From: Chamaelirium japonicum
Taxonomy: Eukaryota > Streptophyta > Magnoliopsida > Liliales > Melanthiaceae
Length of the DNA stretch: 64,000 bases
Assembly: GCA_947650365.1 (NCBI GenBank)
Contig: OX393555.1
Span: forward strand, 81,163,995 to 81,227,994
Direction of reading: 5' to 3'
Shown here: positions 53,401 through 64,000 of the stretch, in pieces
How positions within the stretch are numbered: position 1 is the stretch's first letter
Layout of the letters: each line of letters starts with the position of its first letter
Notes under the pieces: model-generated
The model's input: the letters and a program-made list of their open reading frames with translations, nothing else
What the model was told of the DNA's origin: nothing
Databases searched by the model: none
Position numbers and translations under genes: made by a program

Positions 53401-56400
53401 ATATTAATAAGAAGTGGAGTTTTGGAATTTAGATTCCTTCTTACTTCACACCTATACCTGTGGCGAATGGACTGGAGCATGACTTCTTCTTTCTTCGTTT
53501 ATCTCTCTGTTTTCTTCTCTCTTCTTCTCTTTTCTCACAACACGTTATCAGCACGAACATATCGAGCCCAGCCGACCACTATTTTGAATTTAACTAAATT
53601 ATTTTAATATATTATTTAAATAATTTATCTCTTTATTCTCTTATTTCTCTTCTATCTTTGTTTCTCTCTCAATTTTCTTGTGACTGTTCGGCTAGGCTCG
53701 ACATGTTCATGCTAATAACGAGTTGTGAGAAGAGAGAAGAAGAGAGAAAAGAACGGAGAAATAAACAAAGAGAGAAGGAAAAAGTCCTGCTCCAGTCCAT
53801 TCACCACGGGTATAGGTGTGAAGTAAGAAAGAATCTAAATTCCAAAACTCCACTTCTCAATATTATAATTAAATCTCTCCATTCTCTTCTCTCTTTTCCC
53901 ATGGATTAGGGTTTCTCATAGATAGCTTAGGCCCAAAGTAAGCTTACCCTATAAATAATATACGACCCCTTTAGGGTGGGGCAGTTTGACGGCTCTCTCT
54001 TTCTCCCATCTCAATACACGTTATCAGTATGAATATGTCAAACCAAGCCAACCAGTCGTAAGAAAAACAAAGAGAGAAACGAAGACAGAAGAGAGAGAAT
54101 AAGAGGGAAGAGAATGTAGATATAAAGAAATATAGAAGAGAGAACTTCACACCTATACCCGTGGCCAATGGACTAGAGCAGGACTTCTTCTCTCTTTGTT
54201 TATCTCTTCATTCTCTTCTTCCTTCTTCTCTCTTCTATTATTGTGAAGTGGAGTTTTGAAATTTATATTACTTCTTACTTCTTACCCTATAAATAATATA
54301 CGACCCCTTTAGGGTGGGCACGTTTGATGGCTCTCTCTTTCTCCCATCTCATAATATGTTATCAGCACGAACATGTCGAGCCTAGCCGACTAGTCACAAG
54401 AAAACGGAGAGAGAAACGAAGATAGAAGTAAAGTTTTGGAATTTAGATTCCTTCTTACTTCACACCTATACCCGTGGCCAATGGATTTGAGCATGACTTT
54501 TTGTCTCTTCTATCTCCATTTACCTCTCTGTTTTCTTCTCTCTTCCTCTATCTCTTTTGTGGAGTTTTGGAATTTAGATTCCTTCTTACTTCACACCATA
54601 CTCGTGGCCAATGGATAGGAGTATGACTTTTTTTCTCTTCGTTTATCTCTCCGTTCTCTTTTCTCTTTTTCTCTCATCTCACAATACATTATCGGCATGA
54701 ACATGTCATGTCCAGCTGACCATTCATAAGAAAACGGAGAAAGAAACAAAGACAGAAGAGAGAAAAGAATAGAGAGATAAATAAAGAGAGAAGATAAAAT
54801 AAGTCCTCCTCCAGTCCATTGGCCATGGGTATAGGTGTGAAGTAAGAAGGATGGATGTCCACCGTCGGATCTCTCCCGTGGATTAGGGTTTCCCATAGAT
54901 TGCTTAGGCCCTAAGTAAGCTTACCCTATAAATAATATACGACCCTTTTAGGGTGGGGCACGTTTGACGGCTTTCCCTTTCTCCCATCTCACAATATATT
55001 ATCAACACGAATATATCGAGCCCAGCTGACCAGTCGTAAGAAAATGGAGAGAGTAATGCAATTAGAAGAGAGAGAAGAAGAGAGAAGAGAACAGAAAGAT
55101 AAACGAAGATAGAAGAGAGAAGTAGTTCTCCTCCAATCCATGGGCCACAGGTATAGGCTTGAAGTAAGAAGGAATCTAAATTCCAAAACTCCACTTCTCA
55201 ATATTTATACGACCCCTTTAGGGTGGGGCATATTTGATGACTCTCTCTTTCTTCCATCTCACAACATGTTATCAGTATGAACATGTCTAGCCCAACTGGC
55301 CAGGCATAAGTAAACGGAGAGAGAAACGAAGACAGAAGAAAGAGAAGAAGAGAGAAGAGAACAGAAAGATAAACCAAAAGATAAGAGAGAAGTCCTGGTC
55401 AAGTCTATTGGCCACGGGTATAAGTGTAAAGTAAGAAGGAATATAAATTCCAAAACTCCACTTATCAATAATATAATTAAATCTCTCCATTCTCTTCTCT
55501 CTTCTTCCATGGATTAGGGTTTCCTATAGATTGCTTAGGCGCTAAGTAAGCTTACCCTATAAATAATATACGACCCCTTTAGGGTAGGGCACGTTTGTGG
55601 GCTCTTTCTTTCTCCCATCTCACAACATGTTATTAGCATGAACATATCGAGCCCAGCTAACCAATCGCAAGAAAAATGGAGAGAGAAATGAAGACAGAAG
55701 AGAGAGAAGAAGAGAGAAGAGAATGGAGATATAAATAAAGATAGAAGAGAGAACTTCATACCTATATCCGTGGCTAATGCACTGGAGTAGAATTTTTTCT
55801 CTCTTTGTTTATCTCTTCGTTCTCTTCTCTCTTCTTCTCTCTCTTCAGTTTTCGTTTCTCTTTACTTTTATTGAAAGAAGAAGTGGAGTTTAACGAAGAC
55901 AGAAGAGAGATAATAAGTGAGAAGAGAACGGAGAGATAAATGAAGAGAGAAGAAAAACAAAGTCATGCTAAAGTCCATTCCTCATGGGTATAGGTGTATA
56001 GTAGGATGGAATCTAAATTCCAAAACTCTACTTCTATCTTCATTTCTCTCTCCGCTTTGTTGTGACTGGTCAGTTGGGCTCGATATATTCGTGCTGATAA
56101 CGTATTTTGAGATGGGAGAAATAGAGAGCAGTTAAATATGCCCCACCCTAAAGGGGTCGTATATTATTTATAGGGTAAGTTACTTAGGGCTTAAGTAATC
56201 TATTGGAAACCCTAATCCATGAGAGAAGAGAGAAGATAACGGAGAGATTTAATTATATTATTGAGAAGTAGAGTTTTGGAATTTAGATTTCTTCTTACTT
56301 CATACCTATACCCATGGCAAATGGACTGGAACATGACTTCTTTTCTCTTCTCTCTTCGCTTATCTCTCCATTCTCTTCTTTCTTTTTCTCTCTTCTTACA

Positions 56401-58626
56401 CCACTTTATCAGCTCGAACATATCGAACCCAGCCGACCAGTCACAAAAAAAAGGAGAGAGAAATAAAGCAGAAGAGAGAAAAGAGAACAGACAGATAAAC
56501 GATAAGAGAAGAGAGAAGAAGTCCTGATCCAGTCCATTGGCCACAGGTATAGGTGTGAAATAAGAAGGAATCTAAATTCCAAAACTCCACAGAAGAGAGA
56601 GAAGAGAATAGAGAGGTAAATGAAGAAAGAAGAGATAAGAAGTCCTGCTCCAGTCTATTGACCATGAGTATAGGTGTGAAGTAAGAAGGAATCTAAATTC
56701 CAAAACTCTACTTCTGTCTTCGTTTCTCTCTCCATTTTCTTATGACTGGTCAGCTAGGCTCGACATGTTCGTGCTGATAACGTATTATGAGATGGGAGAA
56801 AGAGAGAGTCGTCAAGCGTGCCTACCCTGAAGGGGTCGTATATTATTTATAGGGTAAGCTTACTTAGGGCCTAAGCAATCTATAGGAAACTCTAATCCAT
56901 AGGAGAGATTCGACGGTGGACAGCCATCTTTCGTACTTCACACCTATACCCATGGCTAATGGACAGGAGCATGATCTTTTTTCTTTTCTTTCATCGTTTA
57001 TCCCTTCGTTCTCTTTTCTTTTTTTCTCCCATCTCATAATACATTATCAGCACGAACTTGTCGTGCCCAGCTGACCACTCATAAGAAAACAGAGAGAGAA
57101 ACGAAGACAGAAGAGAAAGAAGAAGAAAGAAAAGAACGGAGAGATAAACGAAGAGAGAAGATAGATCCTGCTCCAGTCTATTGGCCACAGGTATAGGTGT
57201 GAAGTAAGAATGATGGCTGTCCATCATCGAATCTCTCCCATTGATTAGGGTTTTCTATAGATTACTTAGGCCCTAAGTAAGCTTACCCTATAAAAATATA
57301 CGACCCCTTTAGGATGGGGCACGTTTGACCGCTCTTTCTTTCTCCTATCTCACAATACGTTATCAACACGAACATGTCGAGCCCATTCGACCAGTCACAA
57401 GAAAACAGAGAGAGAAACGAAGACAGAATTAGAGTTTTGGAATTTAGATTCCTTCTTACTTTATACCTATACCCATGGCCAAAAGACTGTAGTATGACTT
57501 TTTCTTTTTTCTCTTTTCATTTATCTCTCTGTTATCTTCTCTCTTCTTCTCTCTCTTCTGTGGAGTTTTATAATTTAGATTTCTACTTACTTCACATATA
57601 TACCCGTGGCCAATGGACTTGAGCAGGATTTCTTTTCTCTTCTCTCTTTGTTTATCTTTTTGTTCCTTTCTCTCTTTCTCTCTCTTCTGTCTTCATATCT
57701 ATCTCTGTTTTCTTGTGACTGGTCGGCTGGGCCTGATATGTTCGTGCTGATAATGTATTGTAAAAAGAAAGAAGAAAAGAAAAGAGAATAGAGAGATAAA
57801 TGAAAAGAGAAGAAAGAAGAAGTTCTGCTCCAGTATATTCGCCACAGGTATAGGGGTGAAAGAAGAAAGAATTCTAAATTCCAAAACTCCACTTCTCAAT
57901 AATATAATTAAATCTCTCTATTCTCTTCTCTCTTCTCCTATGGATTAGGGTTTCCCATAGATTGCTTAGGCCCTAAGTAAGCTGACCTATAAATAATATA
58001 CGACTCCTTTACGGTGGGGCACGTTTGATGGCTCTTCCTTTCTCCCATCTCATAACACATTATCAGCACAAACACAACGAGCCCAGCCGACCAATCGCAA
58101 GAAAACGGAGAGAGTAACGAAGTTAGAAAAGAAAGAAGAAGAGAGAAGATAACGAAGAGATAAACAAAAATAGAAGAGAGAAGAAGTCCTGCTCTAGTCC
58201 ATTGGCCACAGTTATAGGTTTGAAGTAAGAAGGAATCTAAATTCAAAAACTCCACTTCTCAATATTTATACGACCCCTTTAGGGTGGGGCATGTTTAATA
58301 GCTCTCTCTTTCTTCCATATTATAACACGTTATCAGCACGAACATGTCGAGCCCAGCCGACTAGTCATAAGAAAACGGAGAGAGAAACAAAAACAGAAGA
58401 GAGAGAAGAAGAAAGAAGAGAACGGAGAGATAAACGAAGAAAGAAGAGGGAAAAAGTCCTGCTCCAGTCCATTAGCCACAGGTATAGGTGTGAAGTTAGA
58501 AGGAATATAAATTCCAAAACTCCACTTCTCAATAATATAATTAAATCTCTCTATTCTCTTCTCTCTTCACCCATAGATTAGGGTTTTCCTTGGTTTGCTT
58601 AGGCCCTAAGTAAGCTTAACCTATAA
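53401..58626. repeat. Composite repeat mosaic with overlapping duplications
   Basis: Dense L/R mosaic almost without W. Plus-strand L pieces lie near 53,905, 54,285, 54,860, 55,205, 55,520, 57,220, 57,930 and 58,265; minus-strand L pieces near 56,095-56,230 and 56,770-56,930. Several junctions recur: GAGAGAACTTCA(C/T)ACC at 54,139 and 55,748; a CATCTCA(C/T)AATACATTATC start with GACCA(T/C)TCATAAG at about 54,676 and 57,033; and GAGTAA(C/T)G before a short L at about 55,050 and 58,110. These point to several small duplications. No gene is seen. Confidence 0.8.
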
Positions 58627-59440
58627 ATAATATACGACCCTTTAGGGTGGGGCACGTTTGATGGCTCTCTCTTTCTCCCATATCACAATATATTATCAGT
58701 ACGAATATGTCAAGCCCAGCCGACCAGTCGCAATAAAATAAAAAGAGAAACGAAGATAGAATAGAGAGAAGAGAACGGAGAGATAAATAAAGAGAGAAGA
58801 AAGAAGAAGACCTGCTCTAGTCCATTGGCCACGGGTATTAGTGTTAAGTAAGAAGGAATCTAAATTCAGAACCTCTACTTCTGTCTTTATTTCTCTTTCT
58901 GTTTTCTTATGACTGGTCGACTGGGCTCGATATGTTAGTACTGATAACATGTCTTGTTTAATTATGAAGGAATCTAAATTCCAAAACTCCACTTCTCAAT
59001 AATATAATATAATCTCTCTATTCTTTTTTCTCTTCTCCTATGGATTAGGGTTTCCCATAGATTGCTTAAGCCCTAAGTAAGCTTACCCTATAAATAATAT
59101 ACGACCCTTTTAGGGTAGGGTACGTTTGACAGCTCTCTCTTTCTCCCATTTCACAATACTTACCCTATAAATAACATACGACCCCTTTAGGGAGGAGCAC
59201 GTTTGACATATTTTTCTTTCTCCCATCTCACAATACGTTATTAGTATGAACATGTCAAGCCTAGCTGACCAGTCGCAAGAAAACAGATAGAGAAATGAAG
59301 ACATAAGTGGAGTTTTGGAATTTAGATTCCTTCTTACTTTATACCTATACCCGTGGCTAATGGACTGGATCAGGTCTTCCTCTCTCTTCTCTCTTTATTT
59401 ATCTCTCTATTCTCTTTTCTCTTATTATCTCTCTTCTGTG
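58627..59440 (+). repeat. Segmental duplication 3, copy B (uninterrupted site)
   Basis: Matches 40,679-41,403 module by module: an L end, R, reversed R, the link ATGTCTTGTTTAATTATGAA, a medium L, a second L joined at ATACTTACCCTATAAATAAC, R with CAGTCGCAAGAAAACA, and a reversed R. Here the last R runs on through TATACCCGTGGCTAATGGAC without interruption, giving a paralogous empty site for the Copia inserted at 41,404. Confidence 0.8.
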
Positions 59441-60038
59441 GAGTTTTAGAATTAAAACGGAGATAGGTATGAAACGTGCCCTCCTTCGTGCTGATAATGT
59501 GTTGTGAGATGGGTGAAAGAGATAGTCATCAAATATGCCCCACCCTAAAGTGGTCGTATATTATTTATAGGGTAAGTTTACTTAGGACCTAAGCAATCAA
59601 TAGGAAACCCTAATCCATAGGAGAGATCCGATCTCTTTCTCCCATAGTATAAATTAAAATAAATAAGTATTGATAGAAGAGAGATAAAATATTATTTTAA
59701 ACTAGAGAGAGCAGGACTTCTTCCCTTTTCTCTCTTCGTTTAACTCTCCATTCTCTTCTCTCTTTCTCCCATCTCATAACACATTATCAACACGAACATA
59801 TTGAGGCCAGCCGACCAGTCGCAAGAAAACGGAGAAAGAAACAAAGACAGAAGTGAAGTTTTTGAATTTAGATTCCTTCTTACGTCACACCTATACCCAT
59901 GGCCAATGGATTAGAGTAGGACTTCTTCTCTCTTCTATCTTTATTTATCTCTACATTCTCTTCTCTCTTCTATCTTCGTTTCTCTCTCTATTTTCTTGCG
60001 ACTGGTCGGCTGGGCTTGACATGTTTGTGCTGATAACG
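59441..60038. repeat. L/R mosaic
   Basis: A minus-strand L (59,490-59,635) ends at GGAGAGATCCGATCTCTTTC, followed by a small A/T patch (59,645-59,700), an R scrap, a head-to-head start at about 59,770, and a reversed R leading to the full minus-strand L at 60,039. No coding sequence. Confidence 0.75.
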
Positions 60039-60206
60039 TGTTGTAAGATGGAAGAAAGAGAGAGTCGTCAAACGTGCCCCACCCTAAAGGGGTCGTATAT
60101 TATTTATAGGTTAAGCTTACTTAGGGCCTAAATAATTTATAGAAAACCCTAATCCATTGGAGAGATCCGATGGTGGACAGCTATCCGATCAAACGATCTC
60201 ATAACA
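60039..60206 (-). repeat. 168-bp LTR-like module L, full length, minus strand
   Basis: On the minus strand it begins TGTTATGAGATCGTTTGATC (60,206) and ends CATCTTACAACA (60,039), followed by CGTTATCAGCACAAAC. The telobox (AAACCCTAA on the plus strand, 60,153) and the TATA box are present. Tail sequence lies beyond 60,206, as expected from the other copies. Confidence 0.65.
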
Positions 60207-60770
60207 TTGTAATGTTTTAATTTTTTTTTTAAAAAAATGTAAATTATTTTTAAAGCAAAAAATTTGTTTATTTAAATTAATTATTTTGCTGAAAACCTAA
60301 TTATTAAATTATTTAAATTATTAAATAATTTAAACGAAGACAGAAATCGGATAGCTGTCCACCCTAATCATGGGAAAGATATGACGGTGGACAGCCATCC
60401 AATCGAATGATCTCATAACATATGTAATGTTTTAAATTTTTTTAAAAAAAATTATAAATTATTTTAAAAGCAAAAAATTTAAATTTGGGTGTACCTCATC
60501 TTCCCTCTTTACTTCCTATTATTTAATTAATTTAATTAGTTTAATTAATAAAATAATTAAATTATTATAATCATAATAAATAAATAAAATAAAAAAATTA
60601 ATTAAATAACTAGATAATTAAATAATTAAATAAATTATTTATTTTATTAAAACTTAAATTATTTAAATAATTAAATTATTTAATAATTAAATAAATAATT
60701 AATTAATTAAAAAAATTATAGTAACATTACCATGATAATCATAATAATGTTGAGATGATTCTATTTAGAA
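60207..60770 (-). repeat. Tail, L foldback remnant and W
   Basis: Two minus-strand tails are present: 60,207-60,262 after the full L, and 60,421-60,520, which includes the GGTGTACCTCATCTTCC and ACTTCCTATTATTTAATTA parts. Between them is a fragment in which the start of a plus-strand L meets the end of a minus-strand L (hairpin, separate entry). W continues to 60,740 and ends in the ATTATGATTATCATGG-type entry read in reverse. Confidence 0.7.
60349..60400. repeat. Hairpin from two opposed L starts
   Basis: GGATAGCTGTCCACC (60,349-60,363) and GGTGGACAGCCATCC (60,386-60,400) are 15-base inverted arms with one mismatch and a 22-base spacer. Each arm is the same early part of L in opposite orientation, so the module has been reduced to a small foldback with the middle of L, including the TATA box, removed. 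Confidence 0.85.
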
Positions 60771-61510
60771 GTGGAGTTTTGGAATTTAGATTCCTTCTTA
60801 CTTTACACCTATACCCGTGGCCAATGGATTGGAGGAGAACTTCTTCTTTCTTCTCTCTTCATTTATCTCTTCATTCTCTTCTCTCTTCTATCTTCATTTC
60901 TCTTTCTATTTTCTTGTGACTGGTCGGCGGGGATCGACATGTTCGTGCTGATAACGTGTTGTGAGAAGCGAGAAGAAAAGAGAAGGGAACAAAAAGATTA
61001 GAGATAAGAAGTCCTACGTCAGGTCATTCACCACGGGTATAGGTGTGAAGTAAGAAAGAATCTAAATTCTAAAACTCCACTTCTTAATAATATAATTAAA
61101 TATCTCCGTCCTCTTCTCTCTTCTCCTATGGATTAGGGTTTCCCATAGATTGCTTAGGCCCTAAGTAAATTTACCCTATAAATAATATACGACCCCTTTA
61201 GGGTGGGGCACGTTTGACAACTCTCATTTTCTCCCATCTCATAACACGTTAATTAGTAAACTTACTTATTAAATTATTTAAATTATTTAAATTATTTAAT
61301 AATTAAATAAATAATTAATTTAATTAATAAAATTATAGTTATATTACTATGATAATCATAATAACGTTGAGATGATACTATTGAAAGTGGAGTTTTGGAA
61401 TTTAGATTCCTTCTTACTTCACACCTATACCCGTGGCCAATGGACTAGAGTATGACTTCTTCTCTCTTCTCTCTTTATTTATCTCGTCGTTCTCTTCTAG
61501 CTTCTTCCTT
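60771..61510. repeat. L/R mosaic
   Basis: Reversed R (60,771-60,965) passes through GTTGTGAGAAG into a forward R, then a medium plus-strand L (61,095-61,245) with its pyrimidine linker, a short W (61,255-61,375) and a reversed R (61,385-61,505). The first junction is the foldback class described under findings. No gene. Confidence 0.75.
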
Positions 61511-62330
61511 CTTTAATTCCTATTATTTAATTAATTTAATTAGTTTAATAAATTAAATATTTAAATAATTAAATAAATATTTAATTATCTATATAATTAA
61601 GGAAATAAATTATTTAACTAATTTATTTATTATTTAGATATTAAAATAAATAAATATTTAATTAATTAATTAAAAAAAAATTAAGTTATTTAAAAACTAA
61701 TTTATTATTTATATTTTCAAATTATTACCTAATTATTTAAATAATTAGCTAATAGATATTGAATTATTATTTTATTTTAATACTTAATTAAATAATAAAT
61801 TTTTTTATTTATTTAATAATATTTTATAAGTTAAGAAAATAAAATTTTAATTATTTCATTATATAATAATTTATTTAAATTATTATTTATTGAACTATAA
61901 AATAATTAAATAATTAAATTATTTATTTATTTAAGTAAATAATCTATTTAATATATTTATTTACTAAATAAGTTTTTAAATATTTAAACAATTAGCTAAA
62001 TATTTATTTCTTTAAAAATAAAATAATAATTAGAAAAATAACTAATAAAATAAATTAATAAATAAATTATATAATTAAGTCATTAATTTTGTATTTATTA
62101 ATTTAAATAATTATATAGTTACCTAATTTTATGATTAAATAATATAATAATAATAAATAAAGAAAATAATAAATTTAATTAAATATCTAAATAATTAAAT
62201 AATTAAATAGGCTAATTATTTTACTAAAAACTTAATTATTAAATTATTTAAATTATTTAATAATTATATAAATTATTAAGTTATTTAAAAAAATTATTGC
62301 TATATTATTATGATAATCATAATAATGTTG
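61511..62330 (-). repeat. W module
   Basis: About 0.8 kb of nearly pure A+T in minus orientation, bounded by the TCCTATTATTTAATTAATT tail part at 61,509 and the ATTATTATGATAATCATAAT entry at 62,305. Content is the same lexicon of TTATTTAAAT and AATTAAAT words as the plus-strand W modules. No gene or RNA signal is seen. Confidence 0.75.
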
Positions 62331-62546
62331 AGATATTACTATTGAGAAGTAGAGTTTTGGAATTTAGATTTCTTCTGACTTTACACCTATATTTGTTGCC
62401 AATGGATAGGAGTAGGACTTCTTCTCTCTTCTCTCTTTGTTTATCTCTTTGTTCTCTATTCTCTTCTTCTTTCTTTTCTGTCTTCGTTTCACTCTCCGTT
62501 TTATTGTGATTGATCAGTTAGGCTTGACATGTTCGTGTTGATAACA
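62331..62546 (-). repeat. R module, minus strand, with primer-site start
   Basis: On the plus strand this reads from GAAGTAGAGTTTTGGAATTT through the pyrimidine run to GTTCGTGTTGATAACA at the L end. The primer-site form on the minus strand is TGTTATCAACACGAAC. It connects the L at 62,547 to the W at 61,511 in the standard order. Confidence 0.75.
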
Positions 62547-62714
62547 TGTTATGAGATAGGAGAAAGAGAGAGCCATCAAACATGTCCCACCCTAACGGGG
62601 TCGTATATTATTTATAGGGTAAGCTTATTTAGAGCCTAAGCAATCTATGGGAAACGCTAATCCATAGGAGAGATCCGATGGTAGACAGCTATCCGATCGA
62701 AGGATCACATAACA
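62547..62714 (-). repeat. 168-bp LTR-like module L, full length, minus strand
   Basis: On the minus strand it starts TGTTATGTGATCCTTCGATC and ends CTATCTCATAACA. The next minus-strand L end lies at 63,750, so the start-to-start period of this unit is about 1,203 bp including W (62,800-63,540) and R (63,545-63,749). This is the clearest minus-strand unit of the order L-R-W-L. Confidence 0.65.
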
Positions 62715-63544
62715 GTTATAATATTTTAATTAATTTTTAAAAAATATAAATTATTTTTAAAGCAAAAACTTCGGGTGTGCCTTATCTTTATTCTTTAGTT
62801 CCTATTATTTAATTAATTTAATTATTTTAATAAATTAAATATTTAATTGTCTATATAAATAAATAAATATTTAATTATAGATATAATTAAATTATTTAAA
62901 TAATTTATTTAATATATAAATATTAAAATAACTAAATATTTATATATTCAAATAATTAACAAATTATTTAAATACTAAGTAAATAGTTATTAAATTATTA
63001 TTTTATTTTATTACTTAATTAAATAATTAATTTTTTTATTATTTTTAATTGATATTTCAAAATTTAATAAAATAATTTTTAATTATTTAATTATATAATA
63101 ATTTATTTAAATTATTATTAATTTACTTATGAAATTATTTAATAATTAAATTATTTATTTTTTTAAGTAAATAATCTATTTAATATATTTTTTACAAAAT
63201 AAGTTTTTAAATATTTAAATAATTGACTAATTATTTAATTATATAAAAATAAATTAATAAATAAATAAATTAATAATATAATTAAATCATTATTTCTTTA
63301 TATAATTATTTAAACTATTAAATGATTATCTAATCTAATTATTTAATAATTTAATAATTTTAAATAATTAAATTAATAAAATAACTTGATAATTACGTAA
63401 TTAAATAAATTAATTATTTTAATAAAAAATTAATTATTAAATTATTTAAATTATTAAATTATTTAATAATTAAATAATTAATTAATTTTATTAAAAAAAT
63501 TATAGTAACATTACTATGATTACCATAATAACATTGAGATAATA
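62715..63544 (-). repeat. Tail and W module of a complete unit
   Basis: Tail (62,715-62,830: a TTTTTAAAGCAAAAACTTC stretch, GGTGTGCCTTATCTT, TTCCTATTATTTAATTAATT in plus-strand reading) then about 0.7 kb of A/T-only sequence up to the entry ACATTACTATGATTACCATA at 63,510. No gene is seen. Confidence 0.8.
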
Positions 63545-64000
63545 GTATTGAGAGTTGGAGTTTTGGAATTTAGATTCCTTCTTACTTCACACCTATACCC
63601 GTGGCGAATGGACTAGAGCAGGACTTCTCTCTTTTCTCTTCGTTTATCTCTCCGTTATCTTCTCTCTTCTTTTCTCTCTTCTGGCTTTGTTTCTCTCTCC
63701 GCTTTCTTATGACTGGTCAGCTGGGTTTGACATGTTTATGCTGATAACGTGTTGTGAGATGGGAGAAAGAGAGAGCCGTCAAACGTGCCCCACCCTAAAG
63801 GGGTCATATAAATATTATGAAGTGGAGTTTTGGAATTTAGATTCCTTCTTACTTCACATCTATACCCGTGGCCAATGGACTGAAGCAGGACTTATTCTCT
63901 CTTCTCTCTTCGTTTATCTCTCTGTTCTCTTCTTTCTTCTTCTCTCTCTTCTGTCTTCGTTTCTCTCTCTGTTTTCTTTTGACTGGTCGGCTAAGCTTGA
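63545..64000 (-). repeat. R modules at the right edge
   Basis: Reversed R (63,555-63,749), a short minus-strand L fused at GGTCATATAAATATTATGAAG (63,750-63,812), then another reversed R cut by the window end. These two R copies are close to the consensus over their pyrimidine arms and make good references for the module. Confidence 0.85.

Noticed and set aside
1..64000. Centromeric satellite array
   Set aside because: The array is not a regular monomer of 150-180 bp, copies are highly mosaic and inverted, and no centromere-specific Gypsy element is seen. A pericentromeric place remains possible but cannot be shown from this window.

Overview
This is plant nuclear DNA from a large, repeat-rich genome. 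The evidence is plant-type Ty1/Copia and Ty3/Gypsy LTR retrotransposons, an initiator-Met primer site of the usual plant Copia form, and telobox motifs. I cannot name the species; a flowering plant is likely. I find no host protein-coding gene, rRNA, tRNA or CRISPR array. Nearly every open frame is a translation of one repeat family or of decayed retrotransposon sequence.

About 50 kb is one composite repeat family, in both orientations, built from three modules. L is a 168-bp LTR-like module that begins TGTTATGAGAT, ends ATCTCACAACA, and carries a telobox and a TATA box. R starts directly after L with CGTTATCAGCACGA and continues as a purine-rich stretch of 200-300 bp ending in CTCCACTTCTCAAT. 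W is up to about 1.2 kb of almost pure A+T, closed by a conserved tail of about 95 bp that abuts the next L. Read as L-R-W-L, this is LTR, primer site, internal region, LTR. The family therefore looks like a miniature non-autonomous LTR retrotransposon (TRIM-like) that has become a tandem and inverted array. The primer-site motif fits the anticodon arm of nuclear tRNA-Ile(IAU), from my memory of that tRNA. Eight full L modules of 167-168 bp can be delimited; dozens more are truncated in a few recurrent ways.

Three unrelated LTR elements interrupt the array. (1) 26,254-28,828 is the 5' part of a Gypsy element: a 1,007-bp LTR holding a 43-bp GC-rich minisatellite, a primer site and a broken gag. 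(2) 37,017-38,347 is the 3' end of a minus-strand Copia of probable Ale/Retrofit type: a 178-bp LTR, polypurine tract and decayed RNase H/RT end. (3) 41,404-51,459 is a structurally complete 10,056-bp Copia with 2.33-kb LTRs, a 5-bp target duplication (TACTC), primer site and polypurine tract, but a broken interior.

The array also holds segmental duplications: 31.8-33.9 kb with 35.1-37.0 kb, 18.5-19.5 with 20.0-20.9 kb, 40.7-41.4 with 58.6-59.4 kb, and an inverted pair at 29.0 and 40.4 kb. The 59.3-kb copy still has the uninterrupted form of the site that the large Copia entered. Coordinates, identities and duplication limits were worked out by eye, without alignment software.
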